Assembly: GCA_002310015.1 (NCBI GenBank)
Contig: DBYQ01000054.1
Location: forward strand, 13,584 to 52,953
Direction: 5' to 3'
DNA length: 39,370 bases
From: Bacteroidales bacterium UBA1182
Lineage (GTDB): Bacteria > Bacteroidota > Bacteroidia > Bacteroidales > Bacteroidaceae
Shown here: one piece after another, positions 16,583 through 24,543 of the stretch
Position numbering within the stretch: the stretch's first letter is position 1
Layout of the letters: each line of letters starts with the position of its first letter
Made by a program: the position numbers and the translations under genes
Notes under the pieces: model-generated
Told to the model about the DNA's origin: nothing
Database searches by the model: none
Seen by the model: the letters and a program-made list of their open reading frames with translations, nothing else

Positions 16583-17701
16583 TCAGTCTGTAATCAGCAT
16601 TGCGTCACCGTAGCAGCCAAAGCGGTAACCCTCCTTGACAGCCAGGTTGTATGCGGCCATGATCTTATCGTAACCTCCGTATGCGCAGGTGAGCATTAGT
16701 TGTACTGATTCAGGCAGCTGGAAATTGCTTACCATGCTGTCAGCCACGCTGAAATCGTATGGCGGGAATATGAACTTGTTGGTCCATCCGTCAAACGGCT
16801 TGATCAGATGGTCTGTACCAACCACTGTTTCAAGGGCACGGTTTACAGTATTGCCTATGGCGCATATCTTGTGTCCGCCCAGTTTGGCCTTGTTCACAAT
16901 CTCTGTGCACTCCTCTGTTACGAACATCTGTTCTGATTCCATTTTGTGCTTGGTCAGGTCCTCCACGTCAATCTCGCGGAAGTTACCCAGGCCGCAGTGC
17001 ATGGTTATGAATGCGCGGTCTATCCCCTTTATTTCCATGCGCTTCATGAGTTCACGGCTAAAGTGCATACCGGCGGTTGGAGCTGTAACAGCACCCTCAT
17101 TCTCTGCAAATATGGTCTGGAAGCACTCGTCATCACTGTAATCATTGCTGGTCATCTGTGCTGTGGGCACAGGATTAACCGTACCATCCTGGTTGTATGA
17201 CCATGCGCAGGCTTTGCGCTTCAGATAGGTGGGGATAGGTGACTCTCCAAGTGCATAGAGTGCCTTCTTGAACTCATCATGCGGTCCGTCATAGAGGAAA
17301 CGGAGTACTCGGCCGCGTGATGTTGTGTTGTCAATCACCTCGGCCACCATTGAATTGTCCTCACCAAAGTAAAGTTTGTTTCCGATACGGATCTTGCGGG
17401 CCGGATCCACCTGAACGTCCCACAACAGGTTCTCCTCACGCAGCTCACGCAGCAGGAAAACCTCAATGCAGGCACCTGTCTTCTCCTTATTGCCGTACAT
17501 GCGGGCAGGGAATACGCGGGTGTCATTGAATACGAAAACGTCCTTTTCATCAAAATAGTTCAGGATGTCTTTGAACAGTACATGTTCAATCTCATCGCTT
17601 TTCTTGTGCACGACCATCAGTCTTGATTCGTCGCGGTGTTCTACAGGATACTGTGCAATCCTGTCTTCTGGGAGTTTGAATTTGAATTGTGATAGTTTCA
17701 T
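16583..17701 (-). CDS. queA: S-adenosylmethionine:tRNA ribosyltransferase-isomerase
   Basis: A 372-residue QueA-family enzyme that builds the epoxyqueuosine cyclopentane ring on tRNA using the ribosyl part of SAM. The N-terminus MKLSQFKFKLPEDRIAQYP and the later VFVFNDTRVFPARM and GAVTAPTAGMHF are standard for the family. C-terminal features are THHCGLG-like TMHCGLGNFR and the GRYGDAML-like CYGDAMLI ending. It belongs to the Bacteroidales gene string ftsX-DUF3098-uppP-truB-queA-folK. The gap to truB upstream is 51 bases and holds an A+T-rich heptamer repeat. No promoter-like TAnnTTTG is seen in that gap. Confidence 0.95.
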   Translation of the reverse strand: MKLSQFKFKLPEDRIAQYPVEHRDESRLMVVHKKSDEIEHVLFKDILNYFDEKDVFVFNDTRVFPARMYGNKEKTGACIEVFLLRELREENLLWDVQVDPARKIRIGNKLYFGEDNSMVAEVIDNTTSRGRVLRFLYDGPHDEFKKALYALGESPIPTYLKRKACAWSYNQDGTVNPVPTAQMTSNDYSDDECFQTIFAENEGAVTAPTAGMHFSRELMKRMEIKGIDRAFITMHCGLGNFREIDVEDLTKHKMESEQMFVTEECTEIVNKAKLGGHKICAIGNTVNRALETVVGTDHLIKPFDGWTNKFIFPPYDFSVADSMVSNFQLPESVQLMLTCAYGGYDKIMAAYNLAVKEGYRFGCYGDAMLITD

Positions 17702-17726
17702 TCCCTTTTTTTGTTATGTTGTTATT

Positions 17727-17765
17727 AATTTTCAATTTTCAATTTTCAATTTTCAATTTTCAATT
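17727..17765. repeat. Tandem heptamer repeat at the truB-queA junction
   Basis: Four perfect copies of CAATTTT run from 17733 to 17760, preceded by a partial unit from 17727 and followed by a partial one to 17765. On the coding strand this reads as repeated TTGAAAA. The array covers the truB stop: the last codons of truB, ATT GAA AAT TGA, are repeat sequence. It could affect mRNA stability or translation of queA, or be a slippage-prone simple repeat. No stem can form from it alone. Confidence 0.9.
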
Positions 17766-18466
17766 GAATCAGTAATCTCTATCTCAGCGGTGTCCAGCCA
17801 CTCGCTGAACTTTTCCGGATTAAGGCAATCCTCAACCTTGAAATCACCCACCCGGGTACGCCTCAAGGCTATCAGATGTCCACCGCTCTCAAGAGCCTGT
17901 CCAATGTCACGTGCCAGAGCCCTTATGTATGTACCCTTACTGCAAACAACCCTGATAGTTATATCAGGCAGATTGCATTGGGTAAGTTCTATCTCGTCAA
18001 TGACCAGAGTCTTTGGCTTCAGCTCCACCTCATCACCTTTACGGGCTATTTTGTAGGCGCGTTTGCCGTCCACCTTGCAGGCTGAAAATGTGGGGGGAAC
18101 CTGTTCAATTTTTCCTTTGAAACGCTCCAAGACCTGCTCCACCATCTCACGTGTAATATGTTCCGTAGGATAGGTGGCGTCAATGGGCTTTTCAAGATCG
18201 TATGAGGGTGTGGTTGCACCGAGCCTTATGGTAGCATAGTACTCCTTTGTGCCGGACTGGAGTTCTTCAATGCGTTTGGTAGCCCTGCCTGTACATACAA
18301 TCAGTACACCTGTAGCAAGAGGATCCAATGTTCCGGCATGCCCCACCTTGAGTTTCTTTACTCCAAGACGGCGGCATATCAGCCAGCGGACCTTACCCAC
18401 TACATCGAATGATGTCCAGCGGTATGGCTTGTCAAACGCTATGATTACTCCTTCCTGAAAATCCAT
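17753..18466 (-). CDS. truB: tRNA pseudouridine(55) synthase
   Basis: A 237-residue TruB-type pseudouridine synthase that modifies U55 in the T-loop of tRNA. The catalytic Asp is D48 in GHAGTLDPLATGVL, at the same number as in the E. coli enzyme. The N-terminus (IIAFDKPYRWTSFDVV) and VPPTFSACKVDGKRAYK are typical of the bacterial family. It has a shorter C-terminal part than the E. coli protein, without an obvious PUA domain. The stop lies inside the tandem heptamer array, so its last residues (Ile-Glu-Asn) are repeat-derived. It starts four bases after the uppP stop. Confidence 0.95.
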   Translation of the reverse strand: MDFQEGVIIAFDKPYRWTSFDVVGKVRWLICRRLGVKKLKVGHAGTLDPLATGVLIVCTGRATKRIEELQSGTKEYYATIRLGATTPSYDLEKPIDATYPTEHITREMVEQVLERFKGKIEQVPPTFSACKVDGKRAYKIARKGDEVELKPKTLVIDEIELTQCNLPDITIRVVCSKGTYIRALARDIGQALESGGHLIALRRTRVGDFKVEDCLNPEKFSEWLDTAEIEITDSIEN

Positions 18467-18470
18467 CTGC

Positions 18471-19289
18471 TTAGAGGAATAAAAGTGTCAGTATTCCTGC
18501 TAAGGCGCAATAAGCTCCAAACCAGATCAACTTACCCTTGCGGACGATTGATATCATCCATTTGCAGGCTGCGCATCCTGAAAGGAATGCTGCTATGAAG
18601 CCTATGGCAAGCACACCGATGCCGGTTTCACTGCCGGAAGTACCTGCTCCGGCTTCAACCAGGTCTTTCATATCAAGCAATGCCTCACCAAGTATCGGAG
18701 GTATTACCATCAGGAAAGAGAACTGGGCCAGGCGTTCCTTCTTGTTGCCCAGCATAATTCCTGTGGCAATAGTGGAGCCTGAACGTGAAATACCCGGAAG
18801 GACAGCCACTGCCTGTGCAATGCCTATGATGAAGGCATGCCATCCTGAAATCTGTTCCCTCTGGCGCGGTTTTGCGTAATATGAGAATGTAAGCAGTGCT
18901 GCCGTTACAAGCAGACAATAACCCACAACTGTTGTACCTGAGCCGAAAACGGCCTCAATCTTGTCCTTGAAGAAAACACCTACTATACCTACCGGAATCA
19001 TTGAGATGATAATGTTGATGGCATAGCGCGTGCCTTCATTCAGATTGTCGAAACTCTTCCATGACTGTCTGGTAAAAAGGTCACGGAAAATCCATACAAT
19101 TTCTTTCCACAGGATAACCAGGGTACTCAGCACGGTAGCTACGTGAACCAGAACTGTAAATGCCAGATTCTGCTCCCCGTCTATTCCGAACAGTGATGAT
19201 GCTATAGCCAGATGTCCGCTGCTGCTTATTGGCAGATATTCTGTCAATCCCTGCAACAATCCTAAAAGAAGTGATTCAAACCAGTTCAT
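18471..19289 (-). CDS. uppP: Undecaprenyl-diphosphate phosphatase (BacA/UppP)
   Basis: A 272-residue inner-membrane protein with about eight hydrophobic segments. It recycles undecaprenyl pyrophosphate to the lipid carrier used for peptidoglycan and surface glycans. The two family motifs are present: GLTEYLPISSSGHL near the N-terminus and LPGISRSGSTIATG in the middle. The start overlaps the DUF3098 stop by four bases (ATGA). Sharing a transcript with the glycan genes further downstream would tie carrier recycling to glycan export, although the gene order here is also the ordinary Bacteroidales one. Confidence 0.96.
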   Translation of the reverse strand: MNWFESLLLGLLQGLTEYLPISSSGHLAIASSLFGIDGEQNLAFTVLVHVATVLSTLVILWKEIVWIFRDLFTRQSWKSFDNLNEGTRYAINIIISMIPVGIVGVFFKDKIEAVFGSGTTVVGYCLLVTAALLTFSYYAKPRQREQISGWHAFIIGIAQAVAVLPGISRSGSTIATGIMLGNKKERLAQFSFLMVIPPILGEALLDMKDLVEAGAGTSGSETGIGVLAIGFIAAFLSGCAACKWMISIVRKGKLIWFGAYCALAGILTLLFL

Positions 19290-19540
19290 TGTTTATCGTT
19301 CTCCTCTTTTTCATTTTTAGGCTTGTATGCAATAGCCACAATTATGATTATGAAGCCAATAAAGGTTACAACTGGAGCAACTTTTATGCGCCTGACGCTG
19401 AATATGTCAGGCTCAAAATACTCGTTGGTACAGTTAGGACCTGTCATCAGCAACAGACCGATGATGATGATTGCCATTCCGATAGCTGTCAGAATGAAAT
19501 TTGTCTTGGTAAATGCCAGTTTTTTCTTGTCCATATTCAT
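19286..19540 (-). CDS. DUF3098 family small membrane protein
   Basis: An 84-residue protein of the Bacteroidota-specific DUF3098 family. It has two hydrophobic segments: one after KKLAFTKTNFIL (GMAIIIIGLLLM) and one near the C-terminus (VTFIGFIIIIVAIA). A short charged tail (KPKNEKEENDKQ) follows. The function is unknown. Its constant position between ftsX and uppP suggests a link to cell envelope growth or division. The ATG at 19540 was chosen, 11 bases after the ftsX stop; a second ATG two codons later (19534) is equally possible. The frame stays open upstream to 19699, but that part lies inside ftsX and is not conserved-looking. Confidence 0.85.
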   Translation of the reverse strand: MNMDKKKLAFTKTNFILTAIGMAIIIIGLLLMTGPNCTNEYFEPDIFSVRRIKVAPVVTFIGFIIIIVAIAYKPKNEKEENDKQ

Positions 19541-19551
19541 AGTTTTTTTGA

Positions 19552-20424
19552 TTATACGTAGTGAAGTTCTCCTGATTTCATCCTTAGAAAACGGTTTACG
19601 GAGTGCAGGGCACATATGCCTGTTATGAGCAGACCGATCAGAATTACCACTGCAAAAACAGGGATTAAGATTCCTGGTTCGGCCAGCATTATAAGCCAAG
19701 GTTCATACTTGAGACCTATTTTGAGTCCATACCAGATTATTATGCAGGAGAGCAAACCGGAAACTAGACCTATCCACAAGTTTCTTGTTATAAAAGGTTT
19801 GCGTATAAATGACCATTTGGCTCCAACCAGTTTCATGGAGTAAAGGATAAAACGTTGTGAGTAAATGGTGAGTTTGATGGTATTGTTTATCAGAGTGAAT
19901 GATACCAGAGATAAAATGACCGCCAATATAAGCAGGATGCCGACCACCTTGCGTATGTTGCTGTTTATTATATCCAGAAGGTCTTTCTGCCAGGTAACCT
20001 CACGTACTCCTTCCTTTGCAGAGATTATCTTTTCAATGTTTTTCAGACTGTCATTGCAGGCATAATTGGCCTCCAGCCTTACGGTGAGCGATGCATAAAA
20101 AGGATTGTATTCAAGGAATTGTGAAGGATCTGTACCCATTACTTTGGTCATGTTTTCCAATGCATCATCCTTTGAAATGAATGAGCAGGTGGAACAGTAA
20201 GGTGACGCTTCAATGCTCCTTTTAAGTGAACTGAATTGTGAATCAGTGATATTTTCCTTAAGAATCACCTCAATGGCCATTTCCTGTTTGAGATGGCGTG
20301 ACAGGTCGCTTGCTGTGAGCAGCAGTAATGCCACAATACCTATTAGCAGCAGAACCAGTGAAGTGCTGATGCAGGCTGTTATGAACAGCAGGTCTATCTT
20401 CTTTCTTTTTTTCTGTTTGGTCAT
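19552..20424 (-). CDS. ftsX: Cell-division ABC permease FtsX
   Basis: A 290-residue FtsX-type protein with a basic cytoplasmic start (MTKQKKRKKID), one transmembrane segment, a periplasmic domain of about 130 residues, and three further transmembrane segments. Motifs typical of the family are the first-half AIEVILKENITDSQ, DALENM, and the membrane-proximal NTIKLTIYSQRF with MKLVGAKWSFIRKPF. In partnership with FtsE it transmits ATP hydrolysis across the membrane to activate cell-wall hydrolases. The ftsE gene is not in the neighbouring positions, which is common in this phylum. It begins 12 bases after the methyltransferase gene. Confidence 0.92.
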   Translation of the reverse strand: MTKQKKRKKIDLLFITACISTSLVLLLIGIVALLLLTASDLSRHLKQEMAIEVILKENITDSQFSSLKRSIEASPYCSTCSFISKDDALENMTKVMGTDPSQFLEYNPFYASLTVRLEANYACNDSLKNIEKIISAKEGVREVTWQKDLLDIINSNIRKVVGILLILAVILSLVSFTLINNTIKLTIYSQRFILYSMKLVGAKWSFIRKPFITRNLWIGLVSGLLSCIIIWYGLKIGLKYEPWLIMLAEPGILIPVFAVVILIGLLITGICALHSVNRFLRMKSGELHYV

Positions 20425-20436
20425 ATGGTTCTTGCG

Positions 20437-21333
20437 TTATCTTTTTCTGAATGCATAAACAATTGAACTGCTTTTTCCGCGGTTGGAAAGGGATACGAAC
20501 CAAGAGTACAGACCCTCAATCATTCCACGCAGAAAGGCCATCCTGTGCCTTAAATTCCTTTCTGAAAGAACAGAAATATAGAAACTGTCAAAAGGCATTC
20601 TCTCGTGATGCATAAGTGTGAATCCGTGGTTTTGTGCCAGCGTTGTTAAAGAACTTGGATTAAAATGCCATCGATGTCTGGGTACATCATAAGCAGCCCA
20701 AAAGGGGCCATAATGAATAGCATCAGTTGAGTTGATGTTAGGGCATGCCATTATAAGTACTCCTCCAGGTCTAAGCAGTTCATAGAACTTGTTCAGCAGT
20801 TCATCGGGATGATGAGTATGTTCAAAAACGTGCCACATCGTAATCACATCAAATGTACCTGGCTGTAAGGAATACAGCATGGGTACATCTATCATGCGGT
20901 GTTGGAACATCTCCATAGAAAACTGTCTTTCTTCATGATATTTTTCAATAGATGTAACTTTCCATCCGTGTTTCTCCATCAGGTGTGAAAAGAATCCTGT
21001 TTTTGCTCCATAATTCAGAAGTGAACCGGTGGTGCGATATGTTTGTGTCTTAACAATCTTTTCCTTCCGCTTGAGCATAAGGTTTCTGATGTGGTAATAA
21101 AGCTTGCCTGTCAGACCATTTGGTGAATCCCCCAGTTTAAGTTTCAGGTTTAGCTTGTCATATGGTTTCATATCTTCTTCCTGCGGAGGATCCAGGGTAT
21201 AAACCACACAACAATCAGGGCAGCGCAAAAGATAGAATGATTCTTTGCTAACCATGAAATCTGTGCAGTTTGCGTAGGGAATCTGTCCTGACGCTCCACA
21301 TAACGGACAAGGCTTGAAATCCTGATATACCAT
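20437..21333 (-). CDS. Class I SAM-dependent methyltransferase with N-terminal zinc ribbon-like motif
   Basis: A 298-residue Methyltransf_23-like protein. The N-terminus has a possible zinc knuckle (CPLCGASG, later CPDC at about residues 38-41). The SAM-binding motif I is unusual: LLNYGAKTGFFSHLM has Asn-Tyr-Gly-Ala-Lys-Thr-Gly where D-x-G-x-G-x-G is expected. Later motifs are normal: FDVITMWHVFEHTHHPDELL and LLRPGGVLIMACPN. Similar zinc-ribbon methyltransferases act in sugar or cell-surface modification, but no substrate can be named. It is the first gene after the predicted promoter at 21.4 kb and may head the long minus-strand transcript. Confidence 0.8.
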   Translation of the reverse strand: MVYQDFKPCPLCGASGQIPYANCTDFMVSKESFYLLRCPDCCVVYTLDPPQEEDMKPYDKLNLKLKLGDSPNGLTGKLYYHIRNLMLKRKEKIVKTQTYRTTGSLLNYGAKTGFFSHLMEKHGWKVTSIEKYHEERQFSMEMFQHRMIDVPMLYSLQPGTFDVITMWHVFEHTHHPDELLNKFYELLRPGGVLIMACPNINSTDAIHYGPFWAAYDVPRHRWHFNPSSLTTLAQNHGFTLMHHERMPFDSFYISVLSERNLRHRMAFLRGMIEGLYSWFVSLSNRGKSSSIVYAFRKR

Positions 21334-21387
21334 TCCGGAAAGTGCTTTGTCACCATATTATTCGCACGCGTAGGCGCAAAGCGACCG

Positions 21388-21419
21388 CAAAGATAATACC
21401 GTGAATACCCCCTTGTCAA
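21388..21419 (-). promoter_or_regulatory. Bacteroides-type promoter before the methyltransferase-ftsX run
   Basis: On the minus strand TATCTTTG (21388-21395) matches the -7 consensus TAnnTTTG exactly. TTGAC (21415-21419) lies 19 bases upstream, in the place of the -33 box. Transcription would start near 21380, about 50 bases before the ATG at 21333. It is the only clear promoter found for the genes down to position 39. Confidence 0.6.
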
Positions 21420-21471
21420 GTTTTTTGAGGTAAAAAATGATAATAGAGAGTTTAAAATTGAGAATTTAGAG

Positions 21472-21521
21472 TTGAGAATTGAGAATTAATACGCGGAACC
21501 TGCGTAAATCTCAATTCTCAA
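21472..21521. repeat. Inverted repeat at the miaB 3' end, possible terminator
   Basis: Perfect 13-base arms (21472-21484 and 21509-21521, TTGAGAATTGAGA and its complement) enclose a second small stem ACGC/GCGT (21491-21494 with 21502-21505). The miaB stop at 21511 lies in the right arm. Further partial copies of the same unit lie just outside (from about 21457). The hairpin could end miaB transcription, but there is no strong U-tract. Confidence 0.65.
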
Positions 21522-22839
21522 TTCCAAATAGTGTGGCAGAGGTGGCGTCAGTAATACGGACTGTAAGAAAATCTCCCGGTCTGTGGCTGCCCTTGTCAAA
21601 CACCACGGTGCGGTTCTGCTCAGTACGCCCGTACAGTTGTTCGCGGGAGCGTTTGGAGTAACCTTCAGCAAGCACCTCATACTCCTTTCCTATGCATTCG
21701 CGGTTGCGTTCCAATGAGAGCTGGTTCTGCAGCTCAATCATTTCGTTCAGGCGGCGTATCTTAATCTCCTCCGGCACATCATCGGGCAGGTGTTTGCTGG
21801 CGTAGGTACCGGGACGCTCTGAGTAGCGGAACATGAATGAGGCGTCAAAACGGCACTCGCGCATGAGTGACAGGCTCTCCTCGTGATCCTGCTCTGTTTC
21901 AGAGTGATAGCCTGTGAACATATCGGTAGTAAGGCCACAGTCAGGGATGATCCGTTTAATTGCATCAACCCTTTCAAGATACCACTCGCGGGTATATTTG
22001 CGGTTCATCAGTTTCAGTATCCGTGAACTGCCGCTCTGCACGGGCAGATGTATGTGGCGGCATATATTGGGAACCTCTGCAATCACATGCATGGTCTCGT
22101 CGCTCATATCCTTGGGGTGTGATGTGGTGAACCTTACCCTCATGCCGGGAACAGCCTCCGCAACCATGCGCAGCAACTGGGGGAATCCCACCGTTGACTC
22201 TCCGTTTTCAAACCTGTATGAGTTTACGTTCTGGCCCAACAGGGTAACCTCTTTGTAACCTTTTTTCTTAAGGTCCAGCACCTCGTTCAGTATGCTTTGC
22301 GGATCACGGCTACGCTCACGTCCGCGGGTGTAAGGCACTATGCAGTAGTGGCAGAAATTGTTGCAGCCGCGCATGATTGATACAAATCCGCTTATATGGT
22401 TGCCGCAGATACGCTCCGGAATAATGTCGCGGTAGGTCTCGGTAGTGGATAGTTCCACGTCCATGGCCTTGTGTCCGGCTTCAACCTGCGCCATCAGGTC
22501 AGGCAGTGAAAGATAGGCGTCTGGACCGCACACCACATCTACGTGATGGTTCTCTGTCAGATCCTCTTTGGTGCGCTCCGCCATACAGCCCATAACACCG
22601 ATGAAAAGGCTCTTTTTCTTCTTTTTCATGGCATTCAGAGCCTCCAGGCGGTTCCATATCTTCTGCTCGGCGTTTTCACGTATGGAACAGGTGTTCAGGA
22701 ATATGGCATCGGCCTCATCAATGTTATCTATAGGCTCGTAACCCGCCATGCGCATGATTGATGCTATAACCTCACTGTCGGCCACATTCATCTGGCAGCC
22801 GTATGTCTCAATGAAAAGTTTCTTAGCCTGTTCTTCCAT
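21511..22839 (-). CDS. miaB: tRNA (N6-isopentenyladenosine(37)-C2)-methylthiotransferase
   Basis: A 442-residue radical-SAM methylthiotransferase that modifies A37 of tRNAs. Order of domains: UPF0004 with ETYGCQMNVADSE (Cys15) and NTCSIRENAEQK; radical SAM with RGCNNFCHYCIVPYTRGRE, cluster ligands C159, C163 and C166; and a C-terminal TRAM domain (VLAEGYSKRSREQLYGR). All lengths are usual for MiaB. The last residues Ile-Glu-Asn and the stop come from an ATTGAGAATTGA repeat unit, the same ending as TruB. Upstream, TAACTTCG on the minus strand (22861-22868) resembles a -7 box but lacks a convincing -33 box. Confidence 0.95.
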   Translation of the reverse strand: MEEQAKKLFIETYGCQMNVADSEVIASIMRMAGYEPIDNIDEADAIFLNTCSIRENAEQKIWNRLEALNAMKKKKKSLFIGVMGCMAERTKEDLTENHHVDVVCGPDAYLSLPDLMAQVEAGHKAMDVELSTTETYRDIIPERICGNHISGFVSIMRGCNNFCHYCIVPYTRGRERSRDPQSILNEVLDLKKKGYKEVTLLGQNVNSYRFENGESTVGFPQLLRMVAEAVPGMRVRFTTSHPKDMSDETMHVIAEVPNICRHIHLPVQSGSSRILKLMNRKYTREWYLERVDAIKRIIPDCGLTTDMFTGYHSETEQDHEESLSLMRECRFDASFMFRYSERPGTYASKHLPDDVPEEIKIRRLNEMIELQNQLSLERNRECIGKEYEVLAEGYSKRSREQLYGRTEQNRTVVFDKGSHRPGDFLTVRITDATSATLFGIEN

Positions 22840-22912
22840 ATTCCATTCTCTTTCCGGCCGCGAAGTTACTCATTTTCTGTTATAAGTAATACGGATTTGG
22901 GCAAGTGTGCTC

Positions 22913-22943
22913 TTGCTTTTAAATAAGGATATGCTTAATTTTG
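22913..22943 (+). promoter_or_regulatory. Bacteroides-type promoter for the CoA-transferase gene
   Basis: TTGC (22913-22916), exactly 19 bases, then TAATTTTG (22936-22943), matching TAnnTTTG. Transcription would start near 22950, giving a leader of about 40 bases before the ATG at 22991. Confidence 0.68.
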
Positions 22944-22990
22944 CACCGTTTTCAGTTTTTTGACATCAAACAAGTAAAAAACATATAAAA

Positions 22991-24472
22991 ATGGCTTTCA
23001 AAAGAATCACCGCTGCTGAGGCAGCACGTTTCGTCAAGAATGGTGACAATGTAGGTCTGAGCGGTTTTACACCCGCAGGAACCCCTAAGGCAGTAACCCA
23101 TGAGATTGGTCTGATGGCCCATGAACTCCATGAGAAGGGCCAGGAGTTCCAGATAAGTCTGTTTACCGGTGCATCCACCGGTGATTCATGTGACGGTATC
23201 CTGTCGCGCGAGCATGCCCTGCGCTACCGTGCGCCTTACACCACCAACAAGGATTTCCGTACCGCTGTCAACAACGGCGAGATTGCATACAATGACATCA
23301 ACCTGAGCCACATGGCACAGGAGATGCGTTACGGTTTCTACGGCAAGCTGAACATCGGCATCATGGAGGCCTTTGATGTGACCGATGACGGTAAGATCTG
23401 GGTAACCGCAGGTGTGGGTATAGCTCCCACCGTAGCCCGCTTGGCCGATAAGATCATAATTGAACTCAATGCAGCCCACGCCCGTTGCGCCAAGGGTCTG
23501 CATGACATATACGAGCCCGCTGATCCCCCTTATCGCAGGGAGATTCCCGTTTATCAGCCCAGTGACCACATCGGAAAGGATTACATACAGGTTGATCCTG
23601 CCAAGATACTAGGTGTGGTTGAAGTCAATATCCCCGATGAGGCACGTGGCTTTACCGCTCCTGATGAGACCACACTCCAGATTGGCCACAACGTAGCCCA
23701 GTTCCTTATCAGTGACCTCAAGCGCGGCATCATTCCTTCTACCTTCCTGCCTCTGCAGAGCGGTGTAGGTAATGTGGCAAACGCCGTTCTGGGTGCTCTG
23801 GGTGAGGATCCTTCAGTTCCCGCATTCCAGATGTACACTGAGGTTATCCAGGATTCAGTCATCAATCTGATGCGTGAGGGTCACTGCAAGTTCGGTTCAA
23901 GTTCATCACTGAGCGTAAGCAACGAGACCCTGCAGGGCATCTATGATGACATGGATTTCTTCAAGGACAAGCTGGTGCTCCGTCCTACCGAGATATCAAA
24001 CAGCCCTGAGGTGGCACGCCGTCTGGGTCTGATCGCAATGAACACTGCCCTTGAGGCCGATATCTACGGCAACGTCAACTCAACTCACGTAAGCGGTGTC
24101 AAGATGATGAACGGTGTGGGCGGATCGGCTGATTTCACCCGCAATGCATTCATCTCAATCTTCAGTTGCCCGTCAGTAGCCAAGGGAGGCAAGATCAGCG
24201 CCATCGTTCCCATGTGCTCACACGTGGACCACAACGAGCACAGTGTAAAGGTACTCATCACTGAGCAGGGTATTGCCGATTTGCGCGGAAAGTCACCTGC
24301 CGAGCGCGCCAAGTGCATCATTGAGAACTGCGTGCATCCTGACTACAAGCAGCTCATGTGGGATTACCTCAAGATAGCTCAGAAAGGCCAGACCAGCCAC
24401 GCCCTGGACAAAGCCTTTGCTCTGCACAAGGCCCTGGCCGAGAAGGGTGACATGCACCTCGCAGAATTTTAA
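22991..24472 (+). CDS. Acetyl-CoA hydrolase/transferase family enzyme (probable succinate/acetate/propionate CoA-transferase)
   Basis: A 493-residue class I CoA-transferase of the Cat1/AarC type. The N-terminal domain starts RITAAEAARFVKNGDNVGLSGFTPAGTPKA. The C-terminal domain contains QSGVGNVANAVLG, and then YTEVIQDS, whose Glu (E284) should form the CoA thioester, and further on GVGGSADF. Such enzymes swap CoA between succinate, acetate and propionate and suit the mixed acetate/succinate/propionate fermentation of Bacteroidales. The exact pair of substrates cannot be read from sequence. It stands alone on the plus strand with its own promoter. Codon choice is strongly biased to C-ending and G-ending codons compared with neighbours, as expected of a highly expressed gene. 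Confidence 0.9.
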   Translation: MAFKRITAAEAARFVKNGDNVGLSGFTPAGTPKAVTHEIGLMAHELHEKGQEFQISLFTGASTGDSCDGILSREHALRYRAPYTTNKDFRTAVNNGEIAYNDINLSHMAQEMRYGFYGKLNIGIMEAFDVTDDGKIWVTAGVGIAPTVARLADKIIIELNAAHARCAKGLHDIYEPADPPYRREIPVYQPSDHIGKDYIQVDPAKILGVVEVNIPDEARGFTAPDETTLQIGHNVAQFLISDLKRGIIPSTFLPLQSGVGNVANAVLGALGEDPSVPAFQMYTEVIQDSVINLMREGHCKFGSSSSLSVSNETLQGIYDDMDFFKDKLVLRPTEISNSPEVARRLGLIAMNTALEADIYGNVNSTHVSGVKMMNGVGGSADFTRNAFISIFSCPSVAKGGKISAIVPMCSHVDHNEHSVKVLITEQGIADLRGKSPAERAKCIIENCVHPDYKQLMWDYLKIAQKGQTSHALDKAFALHKALAEKGDMHLAEF

Positions 24473-24473
24473 G

Positions 24474-24543
24474 CGTACACATTAGGGATAGTTCTGTGCA
24501 CTCAGGATTATTTCCACAATAGGAATCAACCCTAATGTGTACG
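24474..24543. repeat. Inverted repeat between convergent CoA-transferase and helicase genes
   Basis: Perfect 14-base arms (24474-24487 CGTACACATTAGGG and 24530-24543) are separated by 42 bases. The helicase stop (24532) and its last codons lie in the right arm. It could stop transcription from both sides. The left arm continues into GGGATAGTTCTGT (24485-24497), which differs at only two of 13 bases from a segment of the inverted repeat at 28977-29089, so it may be a degenerate member of the same element family. Confidence 0.75.

Noticed and set aside
17727..17765. The heptamer array considered as a CRISPR remnant.
   Set aside because: Units are seven bases with no spacers, and no cas gene is near; it is a simple tandem repeat.
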